Origin: Rhodospirillales bacterium
GTDB taxonomy: Bacteria > Pseudomonadota > Alphaproteobacteria > Reyranellales > Reyranellaceae
NCBI GenBank assembly: GCA_947466085.1
Contig: CANIEC010000034.1
Location: forward strand, 1 to 34,715
Reading direction: 5' to 3'
Length of the DNA: 34,715 bases
Position numbers and translations under genes: made by a program. The notes beneath the pieces were generated by a model. The model searched no databases. It worked only from the letters and a program-made list of their open reading frames with translations, and was not told the origin of the DNA. The stretch's first letter is position 1. Every line of letters begins with the position of its first letter. Shown in pieces: positions 31,864 through 34,715 of the stretch.

Positions 31864-33723
31864 CTAAGCGGCGTCCGGCTCCATCGTCACCAGGACAGTC
31901 CGGTTCGAGACCTGCTGACCCTCCTGGACCGAGATCGCCTCGATCTTCGCGTCGAGCGCCGCCTTGAGCTGATGCTGGATCTTCATGGCCTCCAGCACGA
32001 TCAGGGTCTGGCCGCGGCTGACCTTGTCGCCCGCCGCGACCTTGATGGCGACGATACGGCCGTCCATCGGGGCGCGCAGCTTGCCGTCGCTGCCTGCCGC
32101 CGCCGTCTCGGGCGGGGCATAGGTCTTGTCGGTGAACCGAACGGTGAGCGCACCGATGTCGAGCAGGATGTCGTTGCCGTCGATATGGAACGGCACCTCG
32201 ACCGGATCGGGCTCGCGGACCTGCATCTGGCGCTCGCTGCCGGCGGCCGAGAGGCGAATCGGCGTCGGTTCGGGATTGGAGTTGCGCCAGCCCCGCATCG
32301 ACGGCGGATACTTCTGCGCCGAGGCCTGCCACAGCAGGCTTGCCGCGGCGGTCCAGTGGGCATCGCTGATCGCCGGTGCGGGGAACTCGTGCTTGGTGAG
32401 AAAGGACGTCGTGGCTTCGCCGGCGGCGAAGTCGGGATGCTCCAGAAGACGGATCAGGAAATGCCGGTTGGTCGTCGGTCCGAGCACGACGGTCTCGGCA
32501 AGGGCGTGAACGAGGCGCACGCGCGCTTCCTCGCGTGTGGCGCCATGCGCGATCACCTTGGCGATCATGGGATCGTAGTAGGGTGAGATCGCCAGACCGT
32601 CCTTCATGCCGTGGTCGATGCGAACGCCGGGGCCGGTGGCCGGACGCCACACGTCGATGCGGCCGGTCTGCGGCAGGAAGCCCGCATAGGCGTCCTCGGC
32701 GTACAGGCGCACCTCGATGGCGTGGCCGGTGAACGTCACCTGCTCCTGACGCAGCGGCAGGTGCTCGCCACGCGCGACGCGGAGCTGCCACTCGACCAGA
32801 TCGAGGCCGGTGATGGCTTCGGTCACCGGATGCTCGACCTGCAGGCGGGTGTTCATCTCCAGGAAGTAGAAGGCGCCATCGGCGCCGAGGAGGAACTCGA
32901 CCGTGCCGGCGCCGCGATAGCCGATGGCGCGCGCGGCGGCCACGGCGGCGGTGCCCATCCGGTCGCGAAGGGAGGCATCGACGGCGGGCGAGGGCGCTTC
33001 CTCTATCACCTTCTGGTGGCGGCGCTGCACCGAACAGTCGCGCTCACCGAGATGAATGACGTTGCCGTGGGCGTCGGCGAAGACCTGGATTTCGACATGC
33101 CGCGCATCGACGACGGCCTTCTCGAGGATCAACTCGCCCGAGCCGAAAGCGCTTTCCGCCTCGGTGCGGGCGGTGCGGATCGCTTCCAGCAGATCGCCGT
33201 CATGCTCCACGAGCCGCATGCCGCGCCCACCGCCGCCGGCGGCAGCCTTGACCATGACCGGCAGACCGATCTTGCGCGCCTCGGTTTCGAGGTTGGCGTC
33301 GCTCTGGTCAGTGCCCTGGTAGCCCGGCACGCACGGCACGCCGGCCTCGATCATGCGCCGCTTGGCAGCGGCCTTGTTGCCCATCGCGGCGATGGCGGCA
33401 GGCGGGGGGCCGATGAAGGTGAGGCCGGCATTCACGCAGGCCGTCGCGAAAGCCTCGTTCTCAGACAGAAAACCATAGCCGGGATGGATCGCATCGGCGC
33501 CGGTCTTATGTGCGGCCTCCAGGATGCAATCGATGCTGAGATAACTCTCGCCGACCGGCGGGGGGCCGATGCGCACCGCCTCGTCGGCGAAGGCGACGTG
33601 CGGCGCGTCCTTGTCGGCGTCGGAATAGACGGCGACCGTGCGGTAGCCCGTCGCCTTGGCGGTCCGCATCACCCGCCAGGCAATCTCGCCACGATTGGCG
33701 ACCAGGACTTTGCTGAAGGTCAT
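31864..33723 (-). CDS. Biotin-dependent acyl-CoA carboxylase, alpha (LiuD/MccA-like)
   Basis: A 619-residue subunit. The N-terminal biotin carboxylase (to about 445) has FSKVLVANRGEIAWRV, IHPGYGFLSEN, the ATP-grasp KAAAGGGGRGM, and LEMNTRLQVEHPVTE. A BT/linker region follows, then a C-terminal biotinyl domain with EAMKI, Lys581; the usual EAMKM has Ile at the last position. It carboxylates biotin and presents it to a beta carboxyltransferase subunit. With the adjacent LiuC-like hydratase it most resembles methylcrotonyl-CoA carboxylase (LiuD) of leucine catabolism, but propionyl- or geranyl-CoA carboxylase is possible. No beta subunit is next to it. The ATG at 33723 shares one base with the hydratase stop (TAATG); the frame further upstream is spurious. 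Confidence 0.92.
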   Translation of the reverse strand: MTFSKVLVANRGEIAWRVMRTAKATGYRTVAVYSDADKDAPHVAFADEAVRIGPPPVGESYLSIDCILEAAHKTGADAIHPGYGFLSENEAFATACVNAGLTFIGPPPAAIAAMGNKAAAKRRMIEAGVPCVPGYQGTDQSDANLETEARKIGLPVMVKAAAGGGGRGMRLVEHDGDLLEAIRTARTEAESAFGSGELILEKAVVDARHVEIQVFADAHGNVIHLGERDCSVQRRHQKVIEEAPSPAVDASLRDRMGTAAVAAARAIGYRGAGTVEFLLGADGAFYFLEMNTRLQVEHPVTEAITGLDLVEWQLRVARGEHLPLRQEQVTFTGHAIEVRLYAEDAYAGFLPQTGRIDVWRPATGPGVRIDHGMKDGLAISPYYDPMIAKVIAHGATREEARVRLVHALAETVVLGPTTNRHFLIRLLEHPDFAAGEATTSFLTKHEFPAPAISDAHWTAAASLLWQASAQKYPPSMRGWRNSNPEPTPIRLSAAGSERQMQVREPDPVEVPFHIDGNDILLDIGALTVRFTDKTYAPPETAAAGSDGKLRAPMDGRIVAIKVAAGDKVSRGQTLIVLEAMKIQHQLKAALDAKIEAISVQEGQQVSNRTVLVTMEPDAA

Positions 33724-34541
33724 TACTCGACGGCCCAGCGCGGCGGCCGCTTCTCGGCAAAGGCGCGCAGGCCTTCGCCGGCCTCCGGTCCGCGCCGCGC
33801 CTCGGCGAACTTCTCGGCGGCGAAATCGAGCACGACGGACAGCGGCTCGGTCCCGACCTTCATCACCACCTGCTTGGTGAGCGCGTTGGCGATCGGTGCG
33901 CACTTGTCGATCTGCTTCAGCACTTCCTCGAGCTTGGCGTCGAGGGCGGCGGAATCGGCCACCAGATAATGCGCGATGCCGAGCCGCAGGGCCTCGGGGC
34001 CCTTGAAGCGCGCGGCGGTGAGGGCGAGATGGCGGGTCTGCGGCACGCCGATGCGCTGGGCGACGAAGGGCGCGATCTGCGCCGGCACGATGCCAATGGC
34101 GGTCTCGCTCATCGCGAAGCCCGCGCCCTCGGTGCAGATGGCGACGTCGGACACGCACAGGATGCCGAAGCCGCCGGCGATTGCGTAGCCCTCGACCGCC
34201 GCGACGACCACCTGCGGCGTGCTGTTCAGCATCTCGAGGAAGGCGCCGAACTGTCGGTTCCAGACGGCGATCGGGTCCTTCTCGCCGGGCTTGGGCTTGT
34301 CGGTGAAGCTCTGCTCCATGTTCTTCAGGTCGGCGCCGGCGCAGAAGGTGCCGCCCGCGCCCCGCAGGATCACGACCTTGATATCCCGACGGTCGCGCAG
34401 GATGCCGAACACCGACTTCAGCTCTTCGATCAGCGTCGGGTTGAGCGCGTTCTTCACTTCCGGCCGGTTGAGCGTCACATAGAGACGCGACCGCTCACGG
34501 CGAAGGAGGAGGGCTTGGTAGTTGTCGGCGAATTCGGTCAT
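33723..34541 (-). CDS. Enoyl-CoA hydratase/isomerase (LiuC-like)
   Basis: A 272-residue crotonase. The two oxyanion-hole segments are CAGADLK and YAIAGGFG, and the acid/base Glu of the second site is retained in MSETAIG (Glu164 of rat hydratase), while the Glu144 position is Gly in GGFGI. From family memory, that Gly pattern, followed by IVPAQIAPFVAQRIG, is typical of bacterial methylglutaconyl-CoA hydratase (LiuC). This, and the next gene being a MccA/LiuD-like subunit with a one-base overlap, fits leucine or isovalerate degradation. GGAGGAG precedes its ATG. Start is confirmed by the homologous divergent gene at the window end. Alternative: a broader enoyl-CoA hydratase. Confidence 0.9.
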   Translation of the reverse strand: MTEFADNYQALLLRRERSRLYVTLNRPEVKNALNPTLIEELKSVFGILRDRRDIKVVILRGAGGTFCAGADLKNMEQSFTDKPKPGEKDPIAVWNRQFGAFLEMLNSTPQVVVAAVEGYAIAGGFGILCVSDVAICTEGAGFAMSETAIGIVPAQIAPFVAQRIGVPQTRHLALTAARFKGPEALRLGIAHYLVADSAALDAKLEEVLKQIDKCAPIANALTKQVVMKVGTEPLSVVLDFAAEKFAEARRGPEAGEGLRAFAEKRPPRWAVE

Positions 34542-34584
34542 TTCAAACTCCTCCGTGACGCACTTCGGTTACCACGCCACCCAT

Positions 34585-34655
34585 TGTCATCCCGAGCGCA
34601 GCGAGGGATCCTTAGAGACACCGATCAAGGATCCCTCGCTACGCTCGGGATGACA
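34585..34655. repeat. Near-perfect palindromic repeat between hydratase genes
   Basis: Arms of 29 bases at 34585-34613 and 34627-34655 are inverted copies with one mismatch, around a 13-base loop. The core GTCATCCCGAGCGCAGCGAGGGATC is a close variant of the repeat at 19518-19602. It sits between the two head-to-head hydratase genes and ends two bases before the ribosome site of the right one. Confidence 0.88.
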
Positions 34656-34668
34656 CGGAGCTTGAGTC

Positions 34669-34715
34669 ATGACTGAATTCGCCAACAAGTACGAAGCCCT
34701 CATCCTTCGACGTGA
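34669..34715 (+). CDS. Start of a second enoyl-CoA hydratase, truncated by the window
   Basis: An ATG at 34669 follows GGAG at 34657-34660 by eight bases and opens an unbroken frame to the window end. The first 15 residues, MTEFANKYEALILRR, are colinear with the start of the opposite-strand hydratase (MTEFADNYQALLLRR): 11 of 15 match. At the base level 41 of 47 positions are identical. This is the 5' end of a close paralogue facing away from its copy; the rest of the gene is outside the window. Function taken from the paralogue. Confidence 0.75.
   Translation, partial: MTEFANKYEALILRR

Noticed and set aside
33724..34158. Upstream extension of the carboxylase alpha frame
   Set aside because: Occupied by the enoyl-CoA hydratase; the family N-terminus begins at 33723.
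1..34715. CRISPR array, tRNA, rRNA or insertion sequence
   Set aside because: I saw no regularly spaced direct repeats, no tRNA cloverleaf pattern and no transposase motif; a tRNA search program was not available.

Overview
The window is gene-dense, very GC-rich bacterial chromosome with short gaps, frequent 1-8 bp start/stop overlaps and no phage, IS, CRISPR, rRNA or tRNA that I can see. The style suggests an alphaproteobacterium, for example a Reyranella-, Rhodospirillales- or Bradyrhizobium-like lineage: orphan Bug-type solute-binding proteins, many SDRs, CaiB/BaiF CoA-transferase, MmgE/PrpD, acyl-CoA enzymes, a PmtA-like methyltransferase, and small palindromic intergenic repeats of a kind common in that class. 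The genus is inference, not shown by the sequence.

Layout, left to right. (1) 1-4042: the tail of a Bug solute-binding protein; a minus-strand run of SDR, small membrane-anchored unknown and MmgE/PrpD; a divergent second SDR closed by a strong hairpin. (2) 4048-6317: a tightly coupled minus-strand run of alpha/beta hydrolase, TauE/SafE permease and dual-specificity-type phosphatase. (3) 6647-10733: a GH17-GT2 fusion (NdvB-type beta-glucan synthase), then a PmtA-like methyltransferase overlapping a NUDIX hydrolase. (4) 10730-14797: GNAT and MaoC-like genes overlapping by TTGA; a Bug protein; and a minus-strand run of an unrecognised internally duplicated protein, a free-standing 73-residue biotinyl carrier and a YeiH-type permease. 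(5) 14832-19504: a DTW-domain protein, then indolepyruvate:ferredoxin oxidoreductase alpha and beta and a PaaI-type thioesterase, the last three overlapping; a plausible arylpyruvate to aryl-acetyl-CoA module.

(6) 19613-25403: GMC oxidoreductase, AI-2E-type permease, a CoA-transferase plus 2,4-dienoyl-CoA-reductase-like SDR pair, and a dienelactone-hydrolase-like gene. (7) 25531-30839: iron-type alcohol dehydrogenase, CmcJ/NvfI-family oxygenase-like protein, an HSDL2-like SDR with an MES-type esterase, and an amidase. (8) 30849-34715: a minus-strand run of enoyl-CoA hydratase (LiuC-like), biotin carboxylase/biotinyl subunit (LiuD/MccA-like) and a third Bug protein. Facing it across a near-perfect palindrome are the first 15 codons of a close paralogue of the hydratase.

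The overall theme is uptake and catabolism of organic, branched or aromatic acids through CoA thioesters. The most unusual items are the tandem-duplicated unknown protein at 14006-14797, the head-to-head hydratase duplication at the right edge, the separated biotin carriers lacking carboxyltransferase partners, and three solute-binding proteins with no membrane permease nearby.
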